This document shows, piece after piece, positions 1-13,100 of a DNA stretch of 64,000 nucleotides (its first letter is position 1; the number at the start of each line of letters is the position of its first letter). A program made the translations under genes and the position numbers. Below the pieces are notes generated by a model. The model searched no databases and was not told the origin of the DNA. It saw only the letters and a list, made by a program, of their open reading frames with translations. Source of the stretch: Arenicola marina (Eukaryota; Annelida; Polychaeta; Arenicolidae); assembly GCA_964019135.1 (NCBI GenBank), contig OZ025252.1:43588156-43652155 (forward strand). The letters are read 5' to 3'.

Positions 1-852
1 CGTGAGTACAGTGTCAGACATAGGGTAAACATAAACACCGACCCGTGAGTACAGTGTCGGACACACGGTAAACATAAACACCGCCCAGTGAGTACAGTGT
101 CAGACACACGGTAAACATAAACACCGACCCGTGACTACAATGTTTGACACACAGTGAACATAGACACCGACCTGTGAGTACAGTGTCAGACACACGGTAA
201 ACATAAACACCGACCCGTGAGTACAGTGTCAGACACACAGTAAACATAAACACCGACCCGTGAGTACAGTGTTTGACACACAGTAAACATAAACACCACC
301 CAGTGAGTACAGTGTCAGAAACACGGTAAACATGAACACCGACCCGTGAGTACAATGTCAGACACACGGTAAACATAAACACCGACCCGTGAGTACAGTG
401 TTTGACACACAGTAAACATAAACACCGACCCGTGAGTACAGTGTCAGACACACGGTAAACATAAACACCGACCCGTGAGTACAGTGTCAGACACACAGTG
501 AACATAAACACCGACCCGTGAGTACAGTGTCAGACACTCAGTAAACATAAACACCGACCCGTAAGTATAATGTTAGACGCACGGTAAACATAAACACCGA
601 CCCGTGAGTACAATGTTTGACACACAGTGAACATAGACACCGACCCGTGAGTACAATGTCAGACACTAAGTAAACATAAACACCGACCCGTGAGTGCAGT
701 ATGAGACACTCAGTAAACATAAACACCGACCCGTGAGTACAGTGTTTGACACACAGTAAACATAAACAGCGACCCGTGAGTACAGTGTTTGACACACAGT
801 AAACACAAACACCGCCCAGTGAGTACAGTGTCAGAAACACGGTAAACATGCA
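1..852. repeat. 43-bp minisatellite array
   Basis: About 20 tandem copies of a 43-bp unit containing GTGAGTACAGTGTCAGACAC. The unit length is not a multiple of three, so the long minus-strand reading frames over it repeat every 129 bp (43 residues) and are artefacts. Every unit carries a GTGAGT string, the canonical 5' splice-site core, on the + strand. The array starts outside the window. It lies upstream of the first visible exon of the AprA-like gene, so it is probably intronic. Confidence 0.95.
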
Positions 853-1079
853 GTAGTGATAACGTTTCTGATAACATTTAAATTACTGCAATAGCATATT
901 AATACACTGTGCATTAATACAGAGACATAGTTATGATACTACCACACTGAATGAATTAATCTATAATTATGTTGAGCACACACTACATGCGTACATATAT
1001 TGAATGTAGTAATACATGCATATGTTATCCGTATCATTACGCGAAGAGCGGTGTAATACCATATAATGCACACCAACAG
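853..1079. other. AT-rich spacer, no gene seen
   Basis: AT-rich unique sequence between the 43-bp array and the first candidate exon. It ends in ACCAACAG, the only plausible acceptor for that exon, with a poor pyrimidine tract. No other coding signal is seen. Confidence 0.6.
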
Positions 1080-1194
1080 GCCACCGACCCCGGACACGGA
1101 CTACTTTCTGCCGCTCATCATGCAGTTCAGCAACAGTTCCGGTGCGCCAGGAATTCTTCTGGATCAAATCCCCAATGGACCAATTTCATTCCCG
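1080..1194 (+). CDS. AprA-like exon 1 of the visible set
   Basis: The reading frame begins RPPTPDTDYFLPLIMQF and ends with LLDQIPNGPISFP, matching the family segment that ends in a Q-x-PNQPI-x-F motif. The acceptor AG is at 1078-1079 and would imply phase 2 entry. The 3' boundary is unclear: GT at 1195-1196 (GTCATC) is a weak donor, and the 9-bp array starts right there in the same open frame. Confidence 0.55.
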
Positions 1195-4100
1195 GTCATC
1201 CACGTCCTCTACGCCCTCTACACCCTCCACGCCCTCTACGCCCTCCACACCCTCCATGCCCTCTACGCCCTCTACGCCATCCACGCCCTCAACGCTATCC
1301 ACTTCCTCTACGCCCTCTACACCCTCCACACCCCCCCCGCCCTCCACGCCCTCCACGTCCTCCATGCCCTCCACGTCCTCCACGTCCTCTACGCCATCCA
1401 CGTCCTCCACACCCTCTACGCCCTCCATGTCCTCTACGCCCTCTACGTCCTCTACGCCCTTCACGCCCTCCATGTCCTCTACATCCTCCACGTCCTCTAC
1501 GCCATCCACGTCCTCTACACCCTCCATGTCCTCTACGCCCTCCACGTCCTTCACGCCCTCCATGTCCTCTACGCCATCCACACCCTCTACGCCATCCACG
1601 CCCTCAACGCTATCCACGTCCTCCACGTCCTCTACGCCATCCACGTCCTCCACACCCTCTACGCCCTCCATGTCCTCTACGCCCTCCACGTCCTCTACGC
1701 CCTTCACGCCCTCCATGTCCTCTACATCCTCCACGCTCTCCACGTCCTCTACGCCATCCACGTCCTCTACGTCCTCTACGCCCTCCACGTCCTTCACGCC
1801 CTCCATGTCCTCTACGCCATCCACACCCTCTACGCCCTCCACGTCCTCCACGTCCTCTACATCCTCCACGTCCTCTACGACATCCACGTCCTCCACGCCC
1901 TCTACGCCATCCACGTCCTCCACGCCCTCCACGCCATCCACGTCATCTACGCCCTCCACACCCTCCACGCCCACTACGCCATCCACGTCCTCTACGCCAT
2001 CCACGCCCTCAACGCCATCCACGTCCTCTACACCCTCCACGCCCTCCACACCCCCCACGCCCTCTACGCCATCCACGTCCTCCACGCCCTCTACGTCCTC
2101 CACGTCCTCTATACCCTCGACACCCTCTACGCCATCCACGCCCTCAACGCCATCCATGTCCTCTACGCCCTCTACACCCTCCACGTCCTCTACGCCCTCC
2201 ACGTCCTCTACGCCCTTCACGCCCTCCACGCTCTCTATGCCCTCCACGTCCTCCACGCCCTCTACGCTCTCTAGCTGGGTCTCAAAGTGGCCGGAACATA
2301 CTCTTGAATGTTTGGTGGGTTTAAAACTCACACGGGCAATCTTGCCGCAAAAGCTGCTGGCCGCCTAGTGGATAGCGCTAGAAAGATATCCTATGTTTGC
2401 TGTCCGTTTTTGCACTTGATTTATGACAGCCAACACATGAACAGTACATCATTTTGTTCTAAATGCATCGATGGTCAAATTTGCTTGTCATGATTCATGA
2501 GAGGTGTAGGTTAAGCTGACAGCTTGTTTCAAAGATTCTTGCATGTAAATACCATTTTGGTTCAGCGGATGGTCGTCGTCAACATCAACGCCTTGCGTGT
2601 GATTGGCTGACTCTGATCACGTGTTCAGAACATGTCGACACAGGCCTTATGGGCGAAAATCAGTGTTTTATACTGTTAATGGACGATTTCTCGGTGATGG
2701 TGTCTTTTTAAACAAAACGATTGGCGGCAAATATATTTTATGCCAACAGAGTTTAACTTTTATATCACATTGCAGCCGCCCGGTATTTTCTTTTAATGTA
2801 TGCAACTAGACTAGAAAAAAATCGTGAAAAAAACCCAGAGACACGTAGAAGTAATATTTACACTAAGAAAACCGGTTTCTCATGCTCAGCGTTGCACTTA
2901 AACTTCTAAACTTACCAGATTTGTTGAAACGACACACCCGGTATTACTGTATTGCTGTAACGACACCCGGTATTACTGTATTACTGTAACGACACCCGGT
3001 ATTACTGCGCTACTGTAACGACACCCGGTATTACTGTACTACTGTAACGACACCCGGTATTACTGTATTATTGTAACGACACCCGGTATTACTGTACTAC
3101 TGTAACGACACCCGGTATTACTGTACTACTGTAACGACACCCGGTATTACTGTACTACTGTAACGACACCCGGTATTACTGTGCTACTGTTACGACACCC
3201 GGTATTACTGTACTACTGTAACGACACCCGGTATTACTGTACTACTGTAAGGACACCCGGTATTACTGTACTACTGTAACGACACCCGGTATTACTGTAC
3301 TACTGTAACGACACCCGGTATTACTGTATTATTGTAACGACACCCGGTATTACTGTATTATTGTAACGACACCCGGTATTACTGTACTACTGTAACGACA
3401 CCCGGTATTACTGTATTATTGTAACGACACCCGGTATTACTGTACTACTGTAACGACACCCGGTATTACTGTACTACTGTAACGACACCCGGTATTACTG
3501 TACTACTGTAACGACACCCGGTATTACTGTGCTACTGTAACGACACCCGGTATTACTGTGCTACTGTAACGACACCCGGTATTACTGTACTACTGTAACG
3601 ACACCCGGTATTACTGTACTACTGTAACGACACCCGGTATTACTGTATTACTGTAACGGCACCCGGTATTACTGTATTATTGTAACGACACCCGGTATTA
3701 CTGTGCTACTGTAACGATACCCGGTATTACTGTATTACTGTAACGACACCCGGTATTACTGTACTACTGTAACGACACCCGGTATTACTGTATTGCTGTA
3801 ACGACACCCGGTATTACTGTATTACTGTAACGACACCCGGTATTACTGTACTACTGTAAGGACACCCGGTATTACTGTACTACTGTAAGGACACCCGGTA
3901 TTACTGTACTACTGTAACGACACCCGGTATTACTGTGCTACTGTAACGACACCCGGTATTACTGTACTACTTTAACGACACCCGGTATTACTGTACTACT
4001 GTAAGGACACCCGGTATTACTGTACTACTGTAACGACACCCGGTATTACTGTATTACTGTAACGACACCCGGTATTACTGTACTACTGTAACGACACCCG

Positions 4101-7100
4101 GTATTACTGTATTGCTGTAACGACACCCGGTATTACTGTACTACTGTAACGACACCCGGTATTACTGTACTACTGTAACGACACCCGGTATTACTGTACT
4201 ACTGTAAGGACACCCGGTATTACTGTGCTACTGTAACGACACCCGGTATTACTGTACTACTGTAACGACACCCGGTATTACTGTACTACTGTAACGACAC
4301 CCGGTATTACTGTACTACTGTAACGACACCCGGTATTACTGTACTACTGTAACGACACCCGGTATTACTGTATTGCTGTAACGACACCCGGTATTACTGT
4401 ACTACTGTAACGACACCCGGTATTACTGTACTACTGTAACGACACCCGGTATTACTGTACTACTGTAAGGACACCCGGTATTACTGTACTACTGTAACGA
4501 CACCCGGTATTACTGTACTACTGTAACGACACCCGGTATTACTGTACTACTGTAACGACACCCGGTATTACTGTACTACTGTAACGACACCCGGTATTAC
4601 TGTATTACTGTAACGACACCCGGTATTACTGTACTACTGTAACGACACCCGGTATTACTGTATTACTGTAACGACACACGGTATTACTGTACTACTGTAA
4701 CGACACCCGGTATTACTGTATTACTGTAACGACACCCGGTATTACTGTACTACTGTAACGACACCCGGTATTACTGTACTACTGTAACGACACCCGGTAT
4801 TACTGTACTACTGTAACGACACCCGGTATTACTGTATTACTGTAACGACACCCGGTATTACTGTATTGCTGTAACGACACCCGGTATTACTGTACTACTG
4901 TAACGACACCCGGTATTACTGTACTACTGTAACGACACCCGGTATTACTGTATTACTGTAACGACACCCGGTATTACTGTGCTACTGTAACGACACCCGG
5001 TATTACTGTGCTACTGTAACGACACCCGGTATTACTGTACTACTGTAACGACACCCGGTATTACTGTATTGCTGTAACGACACCCGGTATTACTGTATTA
5101 CTGTAACGACACCCGGTATTACTGTACTACTGTAACGACACCCGGTATTACTGTATTGCTGTAACGACACCCGGTATTACTGTACTACTGTAACGACACC
5201 CGGTATTACTGTACTACTGTAACGACACCCGGTATTACTGTATTACTGTAACGACACCCGGTATTACTGTACTACTGTAACGACACCCGGTATTACTGTA
5301 TTATTGTAACGACACCCGGTATTACTGTACTACTGTAACGACACCCGGTATTACTGTACTACTGTAACGACACCCGGTATTACTGTATTACTGTAACGAC
5401 ACCCGGTATTACTGTATTGCTGTAACGACACCCGGTATTACTGTACTACTGTAACGACACCCGGTATTACTGTACTACTGTAACGACACCCGGTATTACT
5501 GTATTACTGTAACGACACCCGGTATTACTGTACTACTGTAACGACACCCGGTATTACTGTACTACTGTAACGAACCCGGTATTACTGTACTACTGTAACG
5601 ACACCCGGTATTACTGTACTACTGTAACGACACCCGGTATTACTGTACTACTGTAACGACACCCGGTATTACTGTATTATTGTAACGACACCCGGTATTA
5701 CAGTATTATTGTAACGACACCCGGTATTACTGTACTACTGTAAGGACACCCGGTATTACTGTACTACTGTAACGACACCCGGTATTACTGTGCTACTGTA
5801 ACGACACCCGGTATTACTGTACTACTGTAACGACACCCGGTATTACTGTACTACTGTAAGGACACCCGGTATTACTGTACTACTGTAACGACACCCGGTA
5901 TTACTGTATTACTGTAACGACACCCGGTATTACTGTACTACTGTAACGACACCCGGTATTACTGTATTGCTGTAACGACACCCGGTATTACTGTACTACT
6001 GTAACGACACCCGGTATTACTGTACTACTGTAACGACACCCGGTATTACTGTACTACTGTAAGGACACCCGGTATTACTGTGCTACTGTAACGACACCCG
6101 GTATTACTGTACTACTGTAACGACACCCGGTATTACTGTACTACTGTAACGACACCCGGTATTACTGTACTACTGTAACGACACCCGGTATTACTGTACT
6201 ACTGTAACGACACCCGGTATTACTGTATTGCTGTAACGACACCCGGTATTACTGTACTACTGTAACGACACCCGGTATTACTGTATTACTGTAACGACAC
6301 CCGGTATTACTGTACTACTGTAAGGACACCCGGTATTACTGTACTACTGTAACGACACCCGGTATTACTGTACTACTGTAACGACACCCGGTATTACTGT
6401 ACTACTGTAAAGACACCCGGTATTACTGTACTACTGTAACGACACCCGGTATTACTGTATTACTGTAACGACACCCGGTATTACTGTACTACTGTAACGA
6501 CACCCGGTATTACTGTATTACTGTAACGACACCCGGTATTACTGTACTACTGTAACGACACCCGGTATTACTGTATTACTGTAACGACACCCGGTATTCC
6601 TGTACTACTGTAACGACACCCGGTATTACTGTACTACTGTAACGACACCCGGTATTACTGTACTACTGTAACGACACCCGGTATTACTGTATTACTGTAA
6701 CGACACCCGGTATTACTGTATTGCTGTAACGACACCCGGTATTACTGTACCACTGTAACGACACCCGGTATTACTGTACTACTGTAACGACACCCAGTAT
6801 TACTGTATTACTGTAACGACACCCGGTATTACTGTGCTACTGTAACGACACCCGGTATTACTGTGCTACTGTAACGACACCCGGTATTACTGTACTACTG
6901 TAACGACACCCGGTATTACTGTATTGCTGTAACGACACCCGGTATTACTGTATTACTGTAACGACACCCGGTATTACTGTACTACTGTAACGACACCCGG
7001 TATTACTGTATTGCTGTAACGACACCCGGTATTACTGTACTACTGTAACGACACCCGGTATTACTGTACTACTGTAACGACACCCGGTATTACTGTATTA

Positions 7101-10100
7101 CTGTAACGACACCCGGTATTACTGTACTACTGTAACGACACCCGGTATTACTGTATTATTGTAACGACACCCGGTATTACTGTACTACTGTAACGACACC
7201 CGGTATTACTGTACTACTGTAACGACACCCGGTATTACTGTATTACTGTAACGACACCCGGTATTACTGTATTGCTGTAACGACACCCGGTATTACTGTA
7301 CTACTGTAACGACACCCGGTATTACTGTACTACTGTAACGACACCCGGTATTACTGTATTACTGTAACGACACCCGGTATTACTGTACTACTGTAACGAC
7401 ACCCGGTATTACTGTACTACTGTAACGACACCCGGTATTACTGTACTACTGTAACGACACCCGGTATTACTGTACTACTGTAACGACACCCGGTATTACT
7501 GTATTATTGTAACGACACCCGGTATTACTGTATTATTGTAACGACACCCGGTATTACTGTACTACTGTAACGACACCCGGTATTACTGTATTATTGTAAC
7601 GACACCCGGTATTACTGTACTACTGTAACGACACCCGGTATTAATGTACTACTGTAACGACACCCGGTATTACTGTACTACTGTAACGACACCCGGTATT
7701 ACTGTGCTACTGTAACGACACCCGGTATTACTGTGCTACTGTAACGACACCCGGTATTACTGTACTACTGTAACGACACCCGGTATTACTGTATTACTGT
7801 AACGACACCCGGTATTACTGTACTACTGTAACGACACCCGGTATTACTGTATTACTGTAACGACACCCGGTATTACTGTACTACTGTAACGACACCCGGT
7901 ATTACTGTATTGCTGTAACGACACCCGGTATTACTGTACTACTGTAACGACACCCGGTATTACTGTACTACTGTAACGACACCCGTTATTACTGTACTAC
8001 TGTAACGACACCCGGTATTACTGTACTACTGTAACGACACCCGGTATTACTGTACTACTGTAACGACACCCGGTATTACTGTATTACTGTAACGACACCC
8101 GGTATTACTGTATTACTGTAACGACACCCGGTATTACTGTACTACTGTAACGACACCCGGTATTACTGTACTACTGTAACGACACCCGGTATTACTGTAC
8201 TACTGTAACGACACCCGGTATTACTGTACTACTGTAACGACACCCGGTATTACTGTACTACTGTAACGACACCCGGTATTACTGTACTACTGTAACGACA
8301 CCCGGTATTACTGTACTACTGTAACGACACCCGGTATTACTGTACTACTGTAACGACACCCGGTATTACTGTACTACTGTAACGACACCCGGTATTACTG
8401 TACTACTGTAACGACACCCGGTATTACTGTACTACTGTAACGACACCCGGTATTACTGTACTACTGTAACGACACCCGGTATTACTGTACTACTGTAACG
8501 ACACCCGGTATTACTGTACTACTGTAACGACACCCGGTATTACTGTACTACTGTAACGACACCCGGTATTACTGTATTACTGTAACGACACCCGGTATTA
8601 CTGTATTACTGTAACGACACCCGGTATTACTGTACTACTGTAACGACACCCGGTATTACTGTACTACTGTAACGACACCCGGTATTACTGTATTACTGTA
8701 ACGACACCCGGTATTACTGTATTACTGTAACGACACCCGGTATTACTGTACTACTGTAACGACACCCGGTATTACTGTACTACTGTAACGACACCCGGTA
8801 TTACTGTATTACTGTAACGACACCCGGTATTACTGTATTGCTGTAACGACACCCGGTATTACTGTACTACTGTAACGACACCCGGTATTACTGTACTACT
8901 GTAACGACACCCGGTATTACTGTATTGCTGTAACGACACCCGGTATTACTGTATTACTGTAACGACACCCGGTATTACTGTACTACTGTAACGACACCCG
9001 GTATTACTGTATTACTGTAACGACACCCGGTATTACTGTACTACTGTAACGACACCCGGTATTACTGTACTACTGTAACGACACCCGGTATTACTGTATT
9101 ACTGTAACGACACCCGGTATTACTGTATTGCTGTAACGACACCCGGTATTACTGTACTACTGTAACGACACCCGGTATTACTGTATTACTGTAACGACAC
9201 CCGGTATTACTGTACTACTGTAACGACACCCGGTATTACTGTATTACTGTAACGACACCCGGTATTACTGTATTGCTGTAACGACACCCGGTATTACTGT
9301 ATTACTGTAACGACACCCGGTATTACTGTATTACTGTAACGACACCCGGTATTACTGTACTACTGTAACGACACCCGGTATTACTGTATTACTGTAACGA
9401 CACCCGGTATTACTGTATTGCTGTAACGACACCCGGTATTACTGTATTACTGTAACGACACCCGGTATTACTGTATTACTGTAACGACACCCGGTATTAC
9501 TGTACTACTGTAACGACACCCGGTATTACTGTGCTACTGTAACGACACCCGGTATTACTGTACTACTGTAACGACACCCGGTATTACTGTACTACTGTAA
9601 CGACACCCGGTATTACTGTATTACTGTAACGACACCCGGTATTACTGTATTGCTGTAACGACACCCGGTATTACTGTATTACTGTAACGACACCCGGTAT
9701 TACTTTATTACTGTAACGACACCCGGTATTACTGTACTACTGTAACGACACCCGGTATTACTGTATTACTGTAACGACACCCGGTATTACTGTGCTACTG
9801 TAACGACACCCGGTATTACTGTATTACTGTAACGACACCCGGTATTACTGTATTACTGTATGACTGTCGTGGCCCCGCTTCCAGAGCGCCATCATCAGCA
9901 TGAACGTTGCGGAGGAGGTTCTGGCCAACCAGTTCGCCATGGACACCAGCCGCTGGCTCGTAGCAGGGGCTTCTAAGGTGAGGGATCACCGCCGTGTGAG
10001 GGGCAACTCCGTGGTCCGGTGGGTCACCCCGTGGTCTGGTGGGTCACCCCGTGGTCTGGTCTGGTAGGTCACCCCGTGGTCTGGTCTGGTAGGTCACCCC

Positions 10101-13100
10101 GTGGTCTGGTAGGTCACCCCGTGGTCTGGTCTGGTAGGTCACCCCGTGGTCTGGTCTGGTAGGTCACCCCGTGGTCTGGTAGGTAACCCCGTGGTCTGGT
10201 CTGGTAGGTCACCCCGTGGTCTGGTAGGTAACCCCGTGGTCTGGTCTGTTAGGTCACTCCGTGGTCTGGTGGGTCACTCCGTGGTCTGGTGTGTCACTCC
10301 GTGGTCTGGTGTGTCACTCCGTGGTCTGGTGGGTCACTCCGTGGTCTGGTGTGTCACTCCGTGGTCTGGTGTGTCACTCCGTGGTCTGGTGGGTCACTCC
10401 GTGGTCTGGTGGGTCACCCCGTGGTCTGGTGGGTCACCCCGTGGTCTGATGGGTCACTCCGTGGTTTGGTGGGTCACTCCGTGGTCTGGTGGGTCACCCC
10501 GTGGTCTGGTGGGTCACTCCGGGATCTGGTGTGTCACTCCGTGGTCTGGTAGGTCACTCCGTGGTTTGGTGGGTCACTCCGTGGTCTGGTGGGTCACCCC
10601 GTCGTTTGGTGGGTCACTCCGTCGTTTGGTGGGTCACTCCGTGGTCTGGTGAGCCACCCCGTGGTCTGGTGGGTCACCCCGTGGTCTGGTGGGTCACCCC
10701 GTGGTCTGGTAGGTCACCCCGTGGTCTGGTGGGTCACCCCGTGGTCTGGTGGGTCACCCCGTGGTTTGGTGGGTCACCCCGTGGTTGGGTGGGTCACCCC
10801 GTGGTCTGGTGGGTCACCCCGTGGTCTGGGGTGTCACCCCGTGGTCTGGTGGGCCACCCCATGGTCTGGTAAGTAGCGCGTTTGTTATCAAGTATCTTCT
10901 ATCATGCCAGCCCAAGCAGCAGGTGCGGGGTTCGAATCCCACATGTGCACATGCCTGTGTTGTGCAGGGTCACATCCCATGTGTTCTTCGCAAAGAGTAG
11001 CGGGTGACAACCGGAGATTTGGCTCCTCTCTTCCGTGATCCAGGTTAAAGCGCACCAGTCAAATGAAACGATCAACGGCGTCGTGCGGGGACATGTGGCG
11101 GCGTATCATAATGCCACCACTTGGCGGGCGATCCGAACTGTTCTCTTTCGGTGCCGTATGCCGTTGACATCACGTGGAACAGTGGTGCCCCATGGTGAAG
11201 AAATGATCAACCTTCGCTCTCCGGCAGAGGGCAGCATTTTACAATGTGCTACACGGAATACCGCCATGTGAAGCAAAGGGAGAAGACATCCCTCGTTCTG
11301 CGTACACTGTGGTGCTAGCGAACGGGTGGCTCTTACTAAAGCACGGATTGCAAGGAGTTAAAAATGCCTCTAATGTGTTCGTGTGTGTGTTTTGTTTGCA
11401 GCGTGGTTGGACAGCCTGGCTGGTCGCTTGCACTCAGCCGAGCAGGGTCATGGCGGTGGGGCCCATGGTGTACAGCCTCCTCAAACAGCAAGAAGTAAAG
11501 CAGGCATAGCTCATCATTAAATCTATCGTAGTGCATGCCCCATGCATGCACTCACCGCAGAGAGCGGGGAGGGGGTATCCACATGGTGCGTCGGCGGTAC
11601 GGCGGTTGGTCCTGGGCCTTCGAGCCTTATTGGAGGGAGAATATCACACAGTACCTGACGGATCCCAAGACACAGACAATGATGGCCTTCACAGATCCCT
11701 TCGGTGAGTATCAAGGGTACAGGATGCTCATTCAAATGCAGATTGTGTTGTGAGATAAACTTGCTGACATTATATTCTGCAACTGCATTTGGCTTTTTGA
11801 ACAGTAGGTAGCGCACTCCGGTATTGTGGAGTGTGCTCTGCTAGGCCAGTCCACGTGGCGCGCTCCGGTATTGTGGAGTGTGCTCTGCTGGGCCAGTCCA
11901 CGTGGCGCGCTCCGGTATTGTGGAGTACGCTCTGCTAGGCCAGACCACGTGGCGCGCTCCGGTATTGTGGAGTGTGCTCTGCTGGGCCAGTCCACGTGGC
12001 GCGCTCCGGTATTGTGGAGTGTGCTCTGCTAGGCCAGTCCACGTGGCGCGCTCCGGTATTGTGGAGTGTGCTCTGCTGGGCCAGTCCACGTGGCGCGCTC
12101 CGGTATTGTGGAGTACGCTCTGCTAGGCCAGACCACGTGGCGCGCTCCGGTATTGTGGAGTGTGCTCTGCTGGGCCAGTCCACGTGGCGCGCTCCGGTAT
12201 TGTGGAGTGTGCTCTGCTAGGCCAGTCCACGTGGCGCGCTCCGGTATTGTGGAGTGTGCTCTGCTAGACCAGTCCACGTGGCGCGCTCCGGTATTGTGGA
12301 GTGTGCTCTGCTGGGCCAGTCCACGTGGCGCGCTCCGGTATTGTGGAGTGTGCTCTGCTGGGCCAGTCCACGTGGCGCGCTCCGGTATTGTGGAGTGTGC
12401 TCTGCTGTGCCAGTCCACGTGGCGCGCTCAGGTATTGTGGGGTGTGTTCTGCTAGGCCAGACCACGTGGCGCGCTCCGGTATTGTGGAGTGTGCTCTGCT
12501 AGGCCAGTCCACGTGGCGCGCTCCGGTATTGTGGAGTGTGCTCTGCTAGGCCAGTCCACGTGGCGCGCTCCGGTATTGTGGAGTGTGCTCTGCTAGGCCA
12601 GTCCACGTGGCGCGCTCCGGTATTGTAGAGTGTGCTCTGCTAGGCCAGTCCACGTGGCGCGCTCCGGTATTGTGGAGTGTGCTCTGCTAGGCCAGTCCAC
12701 GTGGCGCGCTCAGGTATTGTGGAGTGTGCTCTGCTAGGCCAGTCCACGTGGCGCGCTCCGGTATTGTGGGGTGTGCTCTGCTGGGCAAGTTCACGTGGCG
12801 CGCTCCGGTATTGTGGAGTGTGCTCTGCTGGGCCAGTCCACGTGGCGCGCTCCGGTATTGTGGAGTGTGTTCTGCTAGGCCAGTCCACGTGACGCGCTCC
12901 GGTATTGTGGAGTGTGCTCTGCTGGGCCAGTCCACGTGGCGCGCTCAGGTATTGTGGAGTGTGCTCTGCTGGGCCAGTCCACGTGGCGCGCTCCGGTATT
13001 GTGGAGTGTGCTCTGCTAGGCCAGTCCACGTGGCGCGCTCCGGTATTGTAGAGTGTGCTCTGCTGGGCCAGTCCACGTGGCGCGCTCCGGTATTGTGGAG

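Noticed and set aside
969-2368. Ser-Thr-Pro mucin-like or Pro-Arg-rich protein over the 9-bp array
   Set aside because: All + frames and one - frame are open because of the 9-bp period; none shows a signal peptide or domain of its own.
2932-9860. CRISPR array
   Set aside because: Units are contiguous 29-bp copies without spacers, in an animal genome.
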